Notes: generated by a model not told the origin, from the sequence alone. Shown: positions 44,139 through 53,343, numbered from the stretch's first letter. The stretch: 64,000 nt of DNA from Halioxenophilus aromaticivorans (GCF_042850945.1 NZ_AP031496.1:4402001-4466000); one strand, 5' to 3'. Program-made: numbers and translations.

Positions 44139-44356
44139 ATAAATTAGAGATGAATAGCATTGCAGATAAGTTTATTGCTGATCGGGGAATGCCGATGAGC
44201 AATTATTACATCGAAGTGACCCCTTATTCCGAGTTGATTTGTTTTAAAGGCGAGGATGGTAGGGAATATGATCTTCCTATTTCAGATGAAACTTTGGCCA
44301 TAGCAGTGAAGAAAAGGTTGCGGGAGTTAGGCGTTAAGGTTGTAGAACTTAAATAG
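44135..44356 (+). CDS. immunity protein for the JAB-like toxin
   Basis: A 73-residue protein, MNKLEMNSIADKFIADRG, ending KKRLRELGVKVVELK. The ATG overlaps the toxin stop (AAATGA). Not a family I know. Position gives the role. Six bases after its stop the next seam begins. Confidence 0.6.
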   Translation: MNKLEMNSIADKFIADRGMPMSNYYIEVTPYSELICFKGEDGREYDLPISDETLAIAVKKRLRELGVKVVELK

Positions 44357-44362
44357 AGTTTT

Positions 44363-44594
44363 GTTCCAAACACATCAAATGGTCTTTCTACATTACATAC
44401 TAGAGGGTATAAACCACTTCAAGGTGAGCGATCATTAACGCAGGCAGAATACAAAGAATTAAGTTCAGAGCTACGGGCGCTGGTATCACTAGAAAGTGTA
44501 GGAGGTCATGGCCATGCTAGGCACGGAGCGCATACAACATTGACTCAACAAGAAACTCGTATTCAGACAAAGATTGCTCCCGATGGAGCAAAAG
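44363..44594 (+). pseudogene. headless toxin tip cut by the IS element
   Basis: From the seam, the frame reads VPNTSNGLSTLHTRGYKPLQ, later GGHGHARHGAHTTLTQQETR and KIAPDGAK. It has no start codon or linker. The His-rich RHGAHTT block resembles the tips of some Rhs and CDI toxins, but I cannot name the fold. The IS starts just after PDGAK, and I do not see the missing 3' part or an immunity gene beyond it. Confidence 0.6.
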
Positions 44595-44671
44595 TGACCT
44601 TTCCCCGAAAAATAGAACCATGACGTTGATGAGATTTCCAGTTAATCTACTCCCAAGGGGATCTCATTACT

Positions 44672-44935
44672 ATGAAGAAACGATACACCGAAGAGCAAAT
44701 CATCAAAGCGATCAAACAGCATGAAGCGGGTACCAAAGTGCCTGATATTTGTCGCGAGCTGGGGATATCTGAAGGTACTTTCTACAACTGGCGGTCCAAG
44801 TATGCTGGCATGGAAGTCAATGAAGCTAAGCGCATGAAGGATATGGAGGCGGAGAACGCCAGGTTGAAGAAGCTTCTTGCAGAAAAGCTACTTGAAGTGG
44901 AGGCCATGAAGGATGTCTTGTCAAAAAAGTGGTAA
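44672..44935 (+). CDS. IS3-family transposase OrfA
   Basis: An 87-residue helix-turn-helix protein, MKKRYTEEQIIKAIKQHEAG, with LGISEGTFYNWRSKY and a C-terminal leucine-zipper-like ENARLKKLLAEKLLEVEAM. It recognises the IS ends. Near its end lies the slippery heptamer AAAAAAG (44923-44929), where a -1 frameshift would produce the OrfAB transposase. Confidence 0.92.
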   Translation: MKKRYTEEQIIKAIKQHEAGTKVPDICRELGISEGTFYNWRSKYAGMEVNEAKRMKDMEAENARLKKLLAEKLLEVEAMKDVLSKKW

Positions 44936-45747
44936 AGCCGGCTGAACGTAAGCCTGTCGCCAGTTATCTGGTCGAAACGTTTGGCTTGAGCGAGCGCCGT
45001 GCTTGCTGGCTTTCTGGTATTAGCCGAACAGGCTATCGCTATCGGGCTAAGGGCTACGACGACGATGTTCTTCGGAAGCGATTGAAAGAGCTAGCAGCAC
45101 AATACAGTCGGTATGGCTACCTCTTGCTACACGGGTTACTGAAAGCCGAAGGGTTGGTGACTAACAAGAAGCGAACCTACCGTGTTTACACAGAGGAAGG
45201 ACTGCAGGTTCGTACAAAAAAGCGTAAAAAGCTCACGCGCCCTGTGCCTGTGATGGACTTACCTAAGCAAATCAACGAGCGCTGGTCTATGGATTTTGTA
45301 TCAGATCAACTGAGTAATGGTAGACGTTTCCGAATACTAAATGTAGTTGATGACTACAGTCGCGAACTGGTCGGACAGCTGGCAGAGTTTTCTATTAGTG
45401 GAAATCGCGTAGCCCGTTTCTTAGATCAACTAATCGAGACCCGTGGTAAGCCTGAAAGTATCACTTGTGACAACGGTACTGAATACACCAGCAAAGCCAT
45501 GTTCTTCTGGAGTAAAGAAAATCAGGTCAAACTCAACTTTATTCAGCCTGGCAAGCCAACGCAAAACGCCTTCGTCGAAAGCCTAAATGGCAAGTTTAGA
45601 GACACCTGTCTGAATCAGCACTGGTTCCGAACAATAGAGGAAGCCCGCTACGAAATAGATCAATGGCGTGCGCACTATAACCATGAGCGGCCGCACAGCT
45701 CATTAAATTACATGACGCCAGTAGCCTACGCGGCACAGGCAGCATAA
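44929..45747 (+). CDS. IS3-family transposase OrfB (DDE catalytic part)
   Basis: A 272-residue integrase-core protein in the -1 frame relative to OrfA. SMDFVSD, CDNGTEYTS and NAFVESLNG supply the D, D and E residues, and the terminal HYNHERPHSSLNYMTP is standard. Appears intact, so the element may still be active. The GTG at 44929 is a formal start; fusion by frameshifting is more likely. Confidence 0.92.
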   Translation: MVKPAERKPVASYLVETFGLSERRACWLSGISRTGYRYRAKGYDDDVLRKRLKELAAQYSRYGYLLLHGLLKAEGLVTNKKRTYRVYTEEGLQVRTKKRKKLTRPVPVMDLPKQINERWSMDFVSDQLSNGRRFRILNVVDDYSRELVGQLAEFSISGNRVARFLDQLIETRGKPESITCDNGTEYTSKAMFFWSKENQVKLNFIQPGKPTQNAFVESLNGKFRDTCLNQHWFRTIEEARYEIDQWRAHYNHERPHSSLNYMTPVAYAAQAA

Positions 45748-46021
45748 GGCAAATATCTCATCGAGGGAGTGGTATTAACTTAGGGGAAAGGTCACCAGAC
45801 CTTGAACAAAGGCAACCCTCTTGAATAGCCTTCTATATTTAAATAATTATCTTGCGTTATTTAATAGGCTCAGAAAACCACTACCATAGACTGGAAATTT
45901 ATCTTTAGAACAAAATCTGTATATTATGCGGTTCTGCCACAAACTCTTTTCGCACCAAGGATTTTGATGCAAAATCGCCCTATGGATTACGGCGGCATAA
46001 AACAATAAAGGCTAAACCGAC

Positions 46022-47044
46022 ATGCAAGACAAATCACCAAAACATGAAATCACCACACCCAACTATGATGATTATGTAATCGATCCTTATCAAGCAATCA
46101 TAGATCCACACATACATCTTTGGAACTTTGGAAGTTCAGCTTCTATGCCGCCATTTTTATTAGAAGAATGCGCTAACACTATTTCCAAGAGCGGTCACAA
46201 TATTACTAAAACGGTATTTGTTGAATGCAACACAATGTATCGTCACAAAGGGCCAGAACATTTTAAATCTGTCGGGGAAACTGAATTTGCAGTCGGAATG
46301 GCAGCCATGAGCGAAAGCGGGTTATATGGCAATTGCCAGATAGCTGCTGGCATTGTTGCGAATGTAGACCTGCAACTGGGGGAAAAAACCGACGAAGTCA
46401 TAGCAGCACACTCTTCTGCAAGCAATGGCCGCCTACGCGGGATTCGCTGCCAAACTGCTTATGCCAAAGAAGGTCTATTTCAAAAATCCGCTGCACCCGA
46501 GCTAGCCAATAGAATGCTAACCACAAACTATGCTAAAGGCGTTAAGAAAGTTCACGCGCACGGATTATCGCTGGATGTATGGTGCGTATATTCACAATTA
46601 AATGATCTTATAGAAGTTGCCGATCGCTGCCCAAATGGGCTTATCATCCTCAACCACTTGGGATCACCCTTTAATTTTGAACAGCAAACAAAGAGAGAAG
46701 AGGTGCTTAATATTTGGCGTCATGGCATTGAAAAACTAGCTCAGAGACCAAATATATTTGTCAAACTCGGAGGTATTGGCATGAATGTCGGCAAGCAGTT
46801 TAAGCGCGGTGAAGGCACAATAAAAACCGAGGAACTTGCAGCCAACTGGAGACTTTTTATCGAGCACTGTATTGACAAGTTTGGCCCAGAGCGCTGTATG
46901 TTTGAAAGTAATTTCCCCGTTGATCGGGGAACCTGTAGTTATCGGACTCTCTGGAATACATTTAAGTTAATCAGCATCAACTATTCAAAAAAAGAAAAAT
47001 CCGCTCTATTTTATGAAACAGCAAGGCGCGCCTACAAGCTTTAG
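46022..47044 (+). CDS. amidohydrolase-type metal-dependent hydrolase
   Basis: A 340-residue member of the amidohydrolase-2/TIM-barrel lactonase group. DPHIHLWNFG near residue 30 gives the HxH metal pair, VKLGGIGMNVG lies on a later strand and FESNFPVDRG supplies the last conserved Asp. Relatives hydrolyse lactones or decarboxylate cyclic acids. The substrate is unknown. It is the first gene after the IS and opposite the AraC regulator, possibly part of the catabolic locus that follows. AAAGG lies upstream of the ATG. Confidence 0.8.
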   Translation: MQDKSPKHEITTPNYDDYVIDPYQAIIDPHIHLWNFGSSASMPPFLLEECANTISKSGHNITKTVFVECNTMYRHKGPEHFKSVGETEFAVGMAAMSESGLYGNCQIAAGIVANVDLQLGEKTDEVIAAHSSASNGRLRGIRCQTAYAKEGLFQKSAAPELANRMLTTNYAKGVKKVHAHGLSLDVWCVYSQLNDLIEVADRCPNGLIILNHLGSPFNFEQQTKREEVLNIWRHGIEKLAQRPNIFVKLGGIGMNVGKQFKRGEGTIKTEELAANWRLFIEHCIDKFGPERCMFESNFPVDRGTCSYRTLWNTFKLISINYSKKEKSALFYETARRAYKL

Positions 47045-47185
47045 CGCCGCTTTTGAACCCGGAGTATTCAAGAGCGTTTCGTCCTATACTCACCCTTTCT
47101 TTCAATATCTGCAATACAGTAATACAAAAACAACACTCAATAACACGCGAATAAAGCCAATCAGACAAAGGAGCTTTCCAGTTAT

Positions 47186-48055
47186 TTATTGTGTTAAAAA
47201 CCGCCCCCTATATTGTCCCGGAGTATATTGTGTAGCTTTTCGAAAAGAACAGCAGAAACTGGCCGATGAGTTGAAGCCAAGAGTAATTGCAATCGCCTTA
47301 ATACTCATATTTGTGCGCAGAAGTTTTATAGCATTCTCAATCCGCACTTCAGTAATCTTCTCGCCGATAGTTGAACCTGTAGAAACCCGATACGCCCGGG
47401 TCAAGTGTCTCACGGACAAACCGCATAGTGATGCGAGTTCCTTTAGCGTTGGAGGACAATCCAGCTCTTGAATACGCTCAATAATTAGAGCAAGCTGCGC
47501 TCTAGTCAGACCTTTTTTTGACATTTCTGATGATGGAATTTCAACTTTGTAATATCGACTAAGCTCTATAGCGAGCAAGGCGGTCACATGCTCAATGACA
47601 ACCTCACTGCCAAAAGAGGGGTCTTTGAGTTCTGCGACCAACCTAGTCAACAAGAAAGTAATACGGTTATCCAAAATATTCAGACTGGATGATAAATGAC
47701 GGTAACTTATCAAACAATCTTGATCGAGCCATGCATGAAGACTCTCCGCACTTAACCGACAGACCAATGAAGTCTGCACCGGGCTTCCGTCACCGCGGGT
47801 ATTCAGTAATTCCCCCCTCGGCAGGAGAAATAATTTTCCAAGTTCCTCGAAACGATTCGAATTCCAGTGATTTAGGTAGTTGGCCCTGGCATTAATAGGC
47901 CTGGGGGTCAACGTGAAGTCCAACCAGTACTCCTCACACGGATGCATGACTTGCGTGACCGGCCCTTTTGCGGGGTAATTAACCAACTGCACAGTTGCGG
48001 CCGGCACGCGTACCTCATGGACTATTGCGATTGGGCTTCGGAACTCACTCTCCAT
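47186..48055 (-). CDS. AraC-family transcriptional regulator
   Basis: A 289-residue regulator. Residues 1-180 form a sensor-type domain with no clear cupin motif; residues 190-289 hold two helix-turn-helix units (LKELASLCGLSVRHLTRAYR and IKAIAITLGFNSSASFCCSF) typical of AraC/XylS. Divergent from the SDR gene and facing the amidohydrolase gene, it is the likely controller of the catabolic genes on either side. Confidence 0.85.
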   Translation of the reverse strand: MESEFRSPIAIVHEVRVPAATVQLVNYPAKGPVTQVMHPCEEYWLDFTLTPRPINARANYLNHWNSNRFEELGKLFLLPRGELLNTRGDGSPVQTSLVCRLSAESLHAWLDQDCLISYRHLSSSLNILDNRITFLLTRLVAELKDPSFGSEVVIEHVTALLAIELSRYYKVEIPSSEMSKKGLTRAQLALIIERIQELDCPPTLKELASLCGLSVRHLTRAYRVSTGSTIGEKITEVRIENAIKLLRTNMSIKAIAITLGFNSSASFCCSFRKATQYTPGQYRGRFLTQ

Positions 48056-48156
48056 TCTTCTCGCCTCTTTCGGGGAATTTTCTACTTATATGCTGCGCGT
48101 TTAACTGAAAATGTCGTGCTAATTATCTCTCTCTCGCTACAGATATCCAACACACA

Positions 48157-48184
48157 AGGGCCAAAATACGATGAATTTGGCCCT
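48157..48184. promoter_or_regulatory. inverted repeat in the araC-SDR intergenic region
   Basis: AGGGCCAAA, 10 nt, TTTGGCCCT: a perfect 9-bp inverted repeat about 100 bp upstream of the regulator start and 136 bp upstream of the SDR gene. A plausible operator; AraC proteins usually use direct repeats, so a different protein or an RNA hairpin is also possible. Confidence 0.4.
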
Positions 48185-48319
48185 AGCGCAATGCACCTCC
48201 TCATTGAGTACACCGCATAACGCTGGAAAAATACCCGACCCCACTACACCCGAATACAGTTATTTAAAAATAGGTATTTATAGCTATTCTACCTAGTCAG
48301 ATAATTAAGAAAGGTTAAC

Positions 48320-49066
48320 ATGTCAAGTAAAGTCATTGTTGTTACTGGTGCAGGATCCGGCCTTGGCCGCTCATTAGCACGTCGCTTTGCATCAGAGGGT
48401 GAAGCCGTTGTATTAGTTGGGCGAAATATATCTAAGTTAGAAAAAGTTGCTAACGAAATAGGTGCTGAAGCACTCTGTTTGAGTTGCGATGTTGGCAACC
48501 CCAAATCAGTTAACCAAGCCTTTTCGAAACTGATGGAACATCACTCCACCATTGATGTATTGATCAACAATGCAGCGGTTTATGAACCTTTTCTCACCAA
48601 AGAGGCCCGCCCCCAACAAATAGTCGATAGCATTACCATCAATACCATAGGTCCTATTCTGTGCATCAATGCGGCGTTGCCCCTCATGGCAAAAGACGGC
48701 CACATTATTAATGTTAGCAGTGAGTCCGTAGGTATGCTGTTTCCTTATATGGTCACTTATCAAGCCGCTAAAGCTGGGCTGGAGCGTTTTACGGAGGGCC
48801 TGAAATATGAATTGGAAGCCGACTCAACCAACAATATTAGGGTCACCTGCCTGCGGGCTGGTGCCATGTATAGTGACGATATTAGTTTAAACACTGAGCC
48901 GGAAGTAGCAGCACGCTTTATGGCTGCAACAGCAGCAGTTGGGCTTGATCTCCGTAACCGAGGCATTTCTCATGTGGATTCAGTGACCACCGTGTTTCGG
49001 TCAATAATTGATTTACCCTCCGATGTCGATCTACCGGTTGTAACGGTCCAAGGTCGAAAACCCTAG
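48320..49066 (+). CDS. short-chain dehydrogenase/reductase
   Basis: A 248-residue classical SDR: TGAGSGLG (9-16) for NAD(P) binding, NNAA near 83, catalytic Ser in NVSSES (133/134), and YQAAK (Tyr147, Lys151). It oxidises or reduces an alcohol/ketone in the pathway with the thiolase and CoA-transferase downstream. First gene of a same-strand run that continues to the sulfotransferase. Confidence 0.88.
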   Translation: MSSKVIVVTGAGSGLGRSLARRFASEGEAVVLVGRNISKLEKVANEIGAEALCLSCDVGNPKSVNQAFSKLMEHHSTIDVLINNAAVYEPFLTKEARPQQIVDSITINTIGPILCINAALPLMAKDGHIINVSSESVGMLFPYMVTYQAAKAGLERFTEGLKYELEADSTNNIRVTCLRAGAMYSDDISLNTEPEVAARFMAATAAVGLDLRNRGISHVDSVTTVFRSIIDLPSDVDLPVVTVQGRKP

Positions 49067-49132
49067 AGTCTTATACCTAATTGCACCAGATATAACTCCG
49101 CTACATTGCTAATTTGAAGAATAGGAAAGGTT

Positions 49133-50389
49133 ATGACTGTAGACGCTTACATTATTGATTCCGTTAGAACTCCTCGCGCTCTAGGCAAGCCCGGCAAAGG
49201 CGCTTTTTCTGGTATGCACCCTCAACATTTAGCCGCTACGACCTTATCTGCACTTAGGGACCGAAACGGACTTAATACAGCCGATATCGACGATATTATC
49301 TGGGGCACTAGCGCTCAGAAAGGCTTGCAAGGTGGTGACATGGGCCGCATGGCTGCGCTGGATGCCGGATTTGATGTTTTGGTGCCAGGTGTAACACTTG
49401 ATCGCTTCTGTGGCAGCGGTCTTAGCGCTGTCAATATTGCTGCCGCTAACATCATGGCTGGCATAGATGACCTTCTTATCGCTGGCGGCACAGAAATGAT
49501 GTCTATGCTGACCGTTCAAGGCACGAAAGAGCGTGAAGCAGGATTTCCCTCTTATGGGCTGGGCACAGGCAATGAGCGACTCAATAAACGCCATCCACAA
49601 TCTAATCAGGGTGTTGCTGCGGATGCTATCGCCGCCTTAGAAAACATCACTCGTGAAGAACTGGACGCAATAGCACTGGTCAGTCAGCAGCGTGCCGCAA
49701 CAGCGATTAAAAACGGCTGGTTTGATCGCTCGATCGTACCAGTACTGGACGATGACGGTAACGTCATTCTCGATAAAGATGAATACCCGAGACCCGACAC
49801 TACCGCTGAAGGTCTGGCAGCTCTGAAACCCAGTTTTGCCGCTATTGCAGATATGCCAGCAGGCATGGATGGCCTAACCTTCCGCCAGCGGATTAATCTT
49901 CGTTACCCCGACGTAGATATTCAACCAATGCACCATGCAGGTAATTCATCAGGCGTAGTGGACGGTGCTGCAGCCCTGCTATTAGCGTCACCAAAATACG
50001 CAAAAGCCAACAAGTTAAAGCCGCGGGCTAAAGTGGTGGCGATGGCAACCATCGGTGACGACCCCACCCTGATGAATAACGCCCCCGTGCCGGCTGCCAA
50101 AAAAGCATTGGAGCGGGCGGGATTGACCGTAGCCGATATAGATTTATGGGAAGTCAACGAAGCCTTCGCTGTCGTTGTAGAAAAGTTTATTCGCGATTTA
50201 AAGCTGGATAGAGACCGCGTCAATGTTAACGGTGGTGCCATTGCACTCGGCCACCCAATCGGCGCTACGGGCGCCGTGTTGGTTGGCACCGTGCTGGATG
50301 AGCTGGAGAGGCGTGATATGCAACGCGGGCTTATTACCATGTGTGCTGCTGGCGGCATGGCACCCGCCATTATTATTGAGCGAGTTTGA
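49133..50389 (+). CDS. thiolase (acetyl-CoA acyltransferase)
   Basis: A 418-residue thiolase: nucleophilic Cys93 in DRFCGSGLSAVN, His in ALGHPIGATGA and the second Cys in MCAAGGMAP, all complete. Cleaves a 3-ketoacyl-CoA with free CoA, releasing acetyl-CoA. The SDR before it and CoA-transferase after it suggest beta-oxidation-like breakdown of a side chain. Confidence 0.92.
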   Translation: MTVDAYIIDSVRTPRALGKPGKGAFSGMHPQHLAATTLSALRDRNGLNTADIDDIIWGTSAQKGLQGGDMGRMAALDAGFDVLVPGVTLDRFCGSGLSAVNIAAANIMAGIDDLLIAGGTEMMSMLTVQGTKEREAGFPSYGLGTGNERLNKRHPQSNQGVAADAIAALENITREELDAIALVSQQRAATAIKNGWFDRSIVPVLDDDGNVILDKDEYPRPDTTAEGLAALKPSFAAIADMPAGMDGLTFRQRINLRYPDVDIQPMHHAGNSSGVVDGAAALLLASPKYAKANKLKPRAKVVAMATIGDDPTLMNNAPVPAAKKALERAGLTVADIDLWEVNEAFAVVVEKFIRDLKLDRDRVNVNGGAIALGHPIGATGAVLVGTVLDELERRDMQRGLITMCAAGGMAPAIIIERV

Positions 50390-50399
50390 GGATTTAGAC

Positions 50400-51626
50400 A
50401 TGACCCAAATTGCAAAAGGTGTAACTATTCTCGAAGTCGCACAGCACACTTTCGTTCCCGCAGCAGGAGCCGTTTTAGCTGACTGGGGAGCCAATGTCAT
50501 CAAAATCGAGCACCCGGTGCGCGGAGATACCATGCGCGGTTTTCGCAGGACAGGCGATGCCACCCATAATCCCAATCGCCATTCTCTGGTAGAGCACGCT
50601 AACCGCGGCAAGCGCAGTGTCGGAATTGACATCTCAACAGAAGAAGGTCAAAAGCTGATCTATGAGATTGCGAAAACCGCCGATGTATTTCTGACTAACT
50701 ACCTGCCCGCCCAGCGCCAAAAACTGAAACTGGATGTGGAACACATAAGGGCCGCCAACCCCGATATTATTTATGCTCGAGGCAGCGCCTTCGGTGATAA
50801 AGGGCCAGAGCGTGAAGCAGGCGGCTTTGACGGTACCGCGTTTTGGACCCGCAGCGGTATAGGTAACTCGATGTCACCACCTGAGCTGGAATCCCCTTTA
50901 TCTCAGGGGATTCCAGCATTTGGTGATTGTATTGGTGGCATGAATATCGCCGGTGGTATTTTGGGTGCCCTTTATCACAGAGAAAAGACAGGCCATGCGG
51001 TCGAGCTAGATGTATCCTTAATGAGTAGCGCGTGGTGGGCAGCAGGCTCAGGCATGACCCAGACTATGGAGCTGGGCGTTATTCCTAAAACACGCATAGC
51101 GGCTGGGGGCGGCTCTCCAGGCAACCCGTTTATGGGCAACTTTACCACCTCCGATGGCGGCACCATTAATTTCTGTATTTTGACTCCTGGTCCCTACATT
51201 CAGGATACTTTCGAACATTTAGGCATCCCGGAAGCCGCCGAAGATCCACGCTTCTCAACGGTAGAAGAGCTGATGAAAAACTGGGCTGACGCTAGTGCGT
51301 TAATGGTTCAGGCCATCGCCAAACATCCGTTTAGTTACTGGTCCAAACATCTGAAAACCATGCGCGGCCAATGGGCTCCGTTCCAAAGCCTTGAAGATCT
51401 ATCTAAAGACGAACAGGCATTGGCTAACGATATGATCATTGAAGTGGAGGCTGTCGAAGGTGATGAGCCAATGCGCCTGGTGCGCCCACCTGTGCAATAC
51501 GATCACACCCCGATTACCACAACCCGCGCTCCAGTTGCCTCAGAGCACACTGAAATCTATCTCATGGAACTGGGGCTGGAGTGGGACCGCATCGAGACCC
51601 TAAAGGCAGAAGGTGTTATTGCCTAA
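50400..51626 (+). CDS. CaiB/BaiF family CoA-transferase
   Basis: A 408-residue family III CoA-transferase. Starts MTQIAKGVTILEVAQH with GAVLADWGANVIKIEHP; the middle has AFGDCIGGMNIAGGILGALY, which includes the conserved Asp of the active site. It moves CoA between acids without ATP, activating the substrate. The ATG at 50400 follows a GAGG site; longer upstream readings overlap the thiolase and are unlikely. Confidence 0.9.
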   Translation: MTQIAKGVTILEVAQHTFVPAAGAVLADWGANVIKIEHPVRGDTMRGFRRTGDATHNPNRHSLVEHANRGKRSVGIDISTEEGQKLIYEIAKTADVFLTNYLPAQRQKLKLDVEHIRAANPDIIYARGSAFGDKGPEREAGGFDGTAFWTRSGIGNSMSPPELESPLSQGIPAFGDCIGGMNIAGGILGALYHREKTGHAVELDVSLMSSAWWAAGSGMTQTMELGVIPKTRIAAGGGSPGNPFMGNFTTSDGGTINFCILTPGPYIQDTFEHLGIPEAAEDPRFSTVEELMKNWADASALMVQAIAKHPFSYWSKHLKTMRGQWAPFQSLEDLSKDEQALANDMIIEVEAVEGDEPMRLVRPPVQYDHTPITTTRAPVASEHTEIYLMELGLEWDRIETLKAEGVIA

Positions 51627-53258
51627 ATGCATACACAAACAGGAAGTAAGCTGCTAGGTAGCTTTGATTATGTTATTGTAGGTGGCGGTTCTGCTGGTTG
51701 TGTATTAGCCAATCGACTTTCTGCTGACCCTCGCGTGTCAGTTGCTCTACTGGAGGCTGGGGGCAAAGACAATTGGCTCTGGTTTCATATCCCCGTTGGC
51801 TACTTGTATTGTTTTGGCAACCCCAAAGCCGATTGGTGCTATGAAACAGCACAGGAACGCGGGCTTAGCGGTCGCAGCATTGCCTATTCGCGAGGCAAAG
51901 TACTTGGAGGCTGCTCTTCCATCAACGGCATGATCTATATGCGTGGCCAGTCCCAGGATTATGACCGCTGGGCAGATATCACGGGTGATCAATCTTGGCA
52001 ATGGGAGTCTGTACTCCCATTGTTTCGAAAAAGTGAATCCAACTGGCGCGGAGCCAGCGCATACCACGGCGCGAAAGGCGAGCTTCGTGTTGAAAGGCAG
52101 CGGCTGCGCTGGGATGTGCTTGACACCTTTGCGTCCGCGGCAGAGCAAGCTGGAATCCATCCTATCGACGATTTCAATACTGGAGATAATTTTGGTTCCT
52201 CCCCCTTCGAGGTCACCCAGCGAAAAGGAGTGCGCTGTAGTGCAGCTACTGCTTTTCTCAAGCCTACCCTGAAACGGCGAAACCTAACGATAATTACTCA
52301 TGCGGTGGCCAACAAGTTGACCCTGGAAGGTGGTCAGGTTACCGGTGTTGAGTACATTCACAAAGGCCAGACTTTTTGCGTAAAAGCCAATCGAGAAACT
52401 CTACTTACAGCTGGAGCTATCGGCTCTCCTACAATTCTCCAACGAACAGGGATTGGCCGAAAGGAGGATTTAGCAAGGGCAGGTGTTCAACTTCGCCATG
52501 AGCTTAGCGGTGTAGGTCATAACCTTCAGGATCATTTACAGCTTCGATCCGTTTATAAGATTGACGGCCTAAAAACCCTAAACACAATCGCAAACAATTG
52601 GATTGGCAAAATGGGCATGGGACTACAATACCTGCTCTATCGTGGCGGGCCATTAAGTATGGCCCCCAGCCAGTTAGGTGTCTTTGCTAAATCTGATCCA
52701 GGCCAGCCAAGTGCAAATCTGGAGTACCATGTGCAACCCTTGTCGCTTGCCAAGTTTGGAGATAATTTACATCCATTCCCCGGAATTACAGCCAGCGTTT
52801 GCAATTTACGACCCAAATCAATTGGCCAAGTCTCTATCAATTCTAACAGTCCAAACGATCCTCCATATATTGCACCAAATTACTTAAGTAATGATGACGA
52901 TAAGCAGATTGCAATAGACTCCATAAAACTGACTCGCCGAATATTTTCTATGGACGCCTTTGCTAGCCACAACCCACGCGAGTATCTGCCTGGCACCCAA
53001 TATCAGAGTGATGATGAGTTACTCCAAGCTGCTGGCAATATCGGCACGACCATTTTTCATCCTGTTGGGACCTGTAGAATGGGTAAAGTCGATGACAAGG
53101 AAGCAGTCGTCGATAACGAGCTGAAACTCCGAGGATTATCAAGAGTTCGCGTGGTAGACGCATCAATAATGCCCACAATAACCTCAGGAAATACTAACGC
53201 GCCAACCATTATGGTTGCAGAAAAAGCTGCGCAATTAATTGCGTGTACAGCCTACTGA
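51627..53258 (+). CDS. GMC-family FAD oxidoreductase (alcohol dehydrogenase-like)
   Basis: A 543-residue glucose-methanol-choline oxidoreductase. FDYVIVGGGSAGCVLANRLS binds FAD; the SRGKVLGGCSSINGMIYMRG signature follows near residue 90; HPVGTCRMG and NTNAPTIMVAEKAA form the C-terminal active-site region. It oxidises a primary alcohol to an aldehyde. The ATG follows the CoA-transferase stop immediately, so they are co-translated. Confidence 0.92.
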   Translation: MHTQTGSKLLGSFDYVIVGGGSAGCVLANRLSADPRVSVALLEAGGKDNWLWFHIPVGYLYCFGNPKADWCYETAQERGLSGRSIAYSRGKVLGGCSSINGMIYMRGQSQDYDRWADITGDQSWQWESVLPLFRKSESNWRGASAYHGAKGELRVERQRLRWDVLDTFASAAEQAGIHPIDDFNTGDNFGSSPFEVTQRKGVRCSAATAFLKPTLKRRNLTIITHAVANKLTLEGGQVTGVEYIHKGQTFCVKANRETLLTAGAIGSPTILQRTGIGRKEDLARAGVQLRHELSGVGHNLQDHLQLRSVYKIDGLKTLNTIANNWIGKMGMGLQYLLYRGGPLSMAPSQLGVFAKSDPGQPSANLEYHVQPLSLAKFGDNLHPFPGITASVCNLRPKSIGQVSINSNSPNDPPYIAPNYLSNDDDKQIAIDSIKLTRRIFSMDAFASHNPREYLPGTQYQSDDELLQAAGNIGTTIFHPVGTCRMGKVDDKEAVVDNELKLRGLSRVRVVDASIMPTITSGNTNAPTIMVAEKAAQLIACTAY

Positions 53259-53343
53259 AATCGCTAAGTGTAACCCGGAAAGCATATATAACGCATCACA
53301 AAGGCTTAGAGCTTTTTGAAGCGCCTGAAAGTTACGATGAATA

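Larger units (their letters stand above)
38276..44371 (+). repeat. dispersed linker module and payload seam GTTCCAA(A/T)
   Basis: The seam occurs at 38999, 39767, 41131, 41940, 42241, 43605 and 44363. Three copies end a 723-bp linker counted from its ATG (38276, 40408, 42882). The other four lie 3 or 6 nt after the stop codon of an immunity frame and in that frame. All seven read Val-Pro-(Lys/Asn/Ile). Toxin sequence begins immediately after each. This is directly visible; its use as a recombination point is inference. Confidence 0.8.
44595..45794 (+). mobile_element. IS3-family insertion sequence, 1200 bp
   Basis: Terminal inverted repeats TGACCTTTCCCC (44595-44606) and GGGGAAAGGTCA (45783-45794) enclose two overlapping transposase frames. 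Size and ORFs match the IS407-like part of IS3. No target duplication is visible (flanks CAAAAG and CCAGAC), so flanking DNA has probably been rearranged since insertion. It inserted in a toxin fragment and now borders the effector array. Confidence 0.9.

Noticed and set aside
38999..44371. Integron or CRISPR interpretation of the seam array
   Set aside because: No integrase, attC-like structures, regular spacers or cas genes; repeats are only 8-9 bp and the linkers are protein-coding.
47013..47471. 152-codon open frame (plus) opposite the AraC gene
   Set aside because: Antisense shadow of the regulator, whose HTH motifs are unmistakable.
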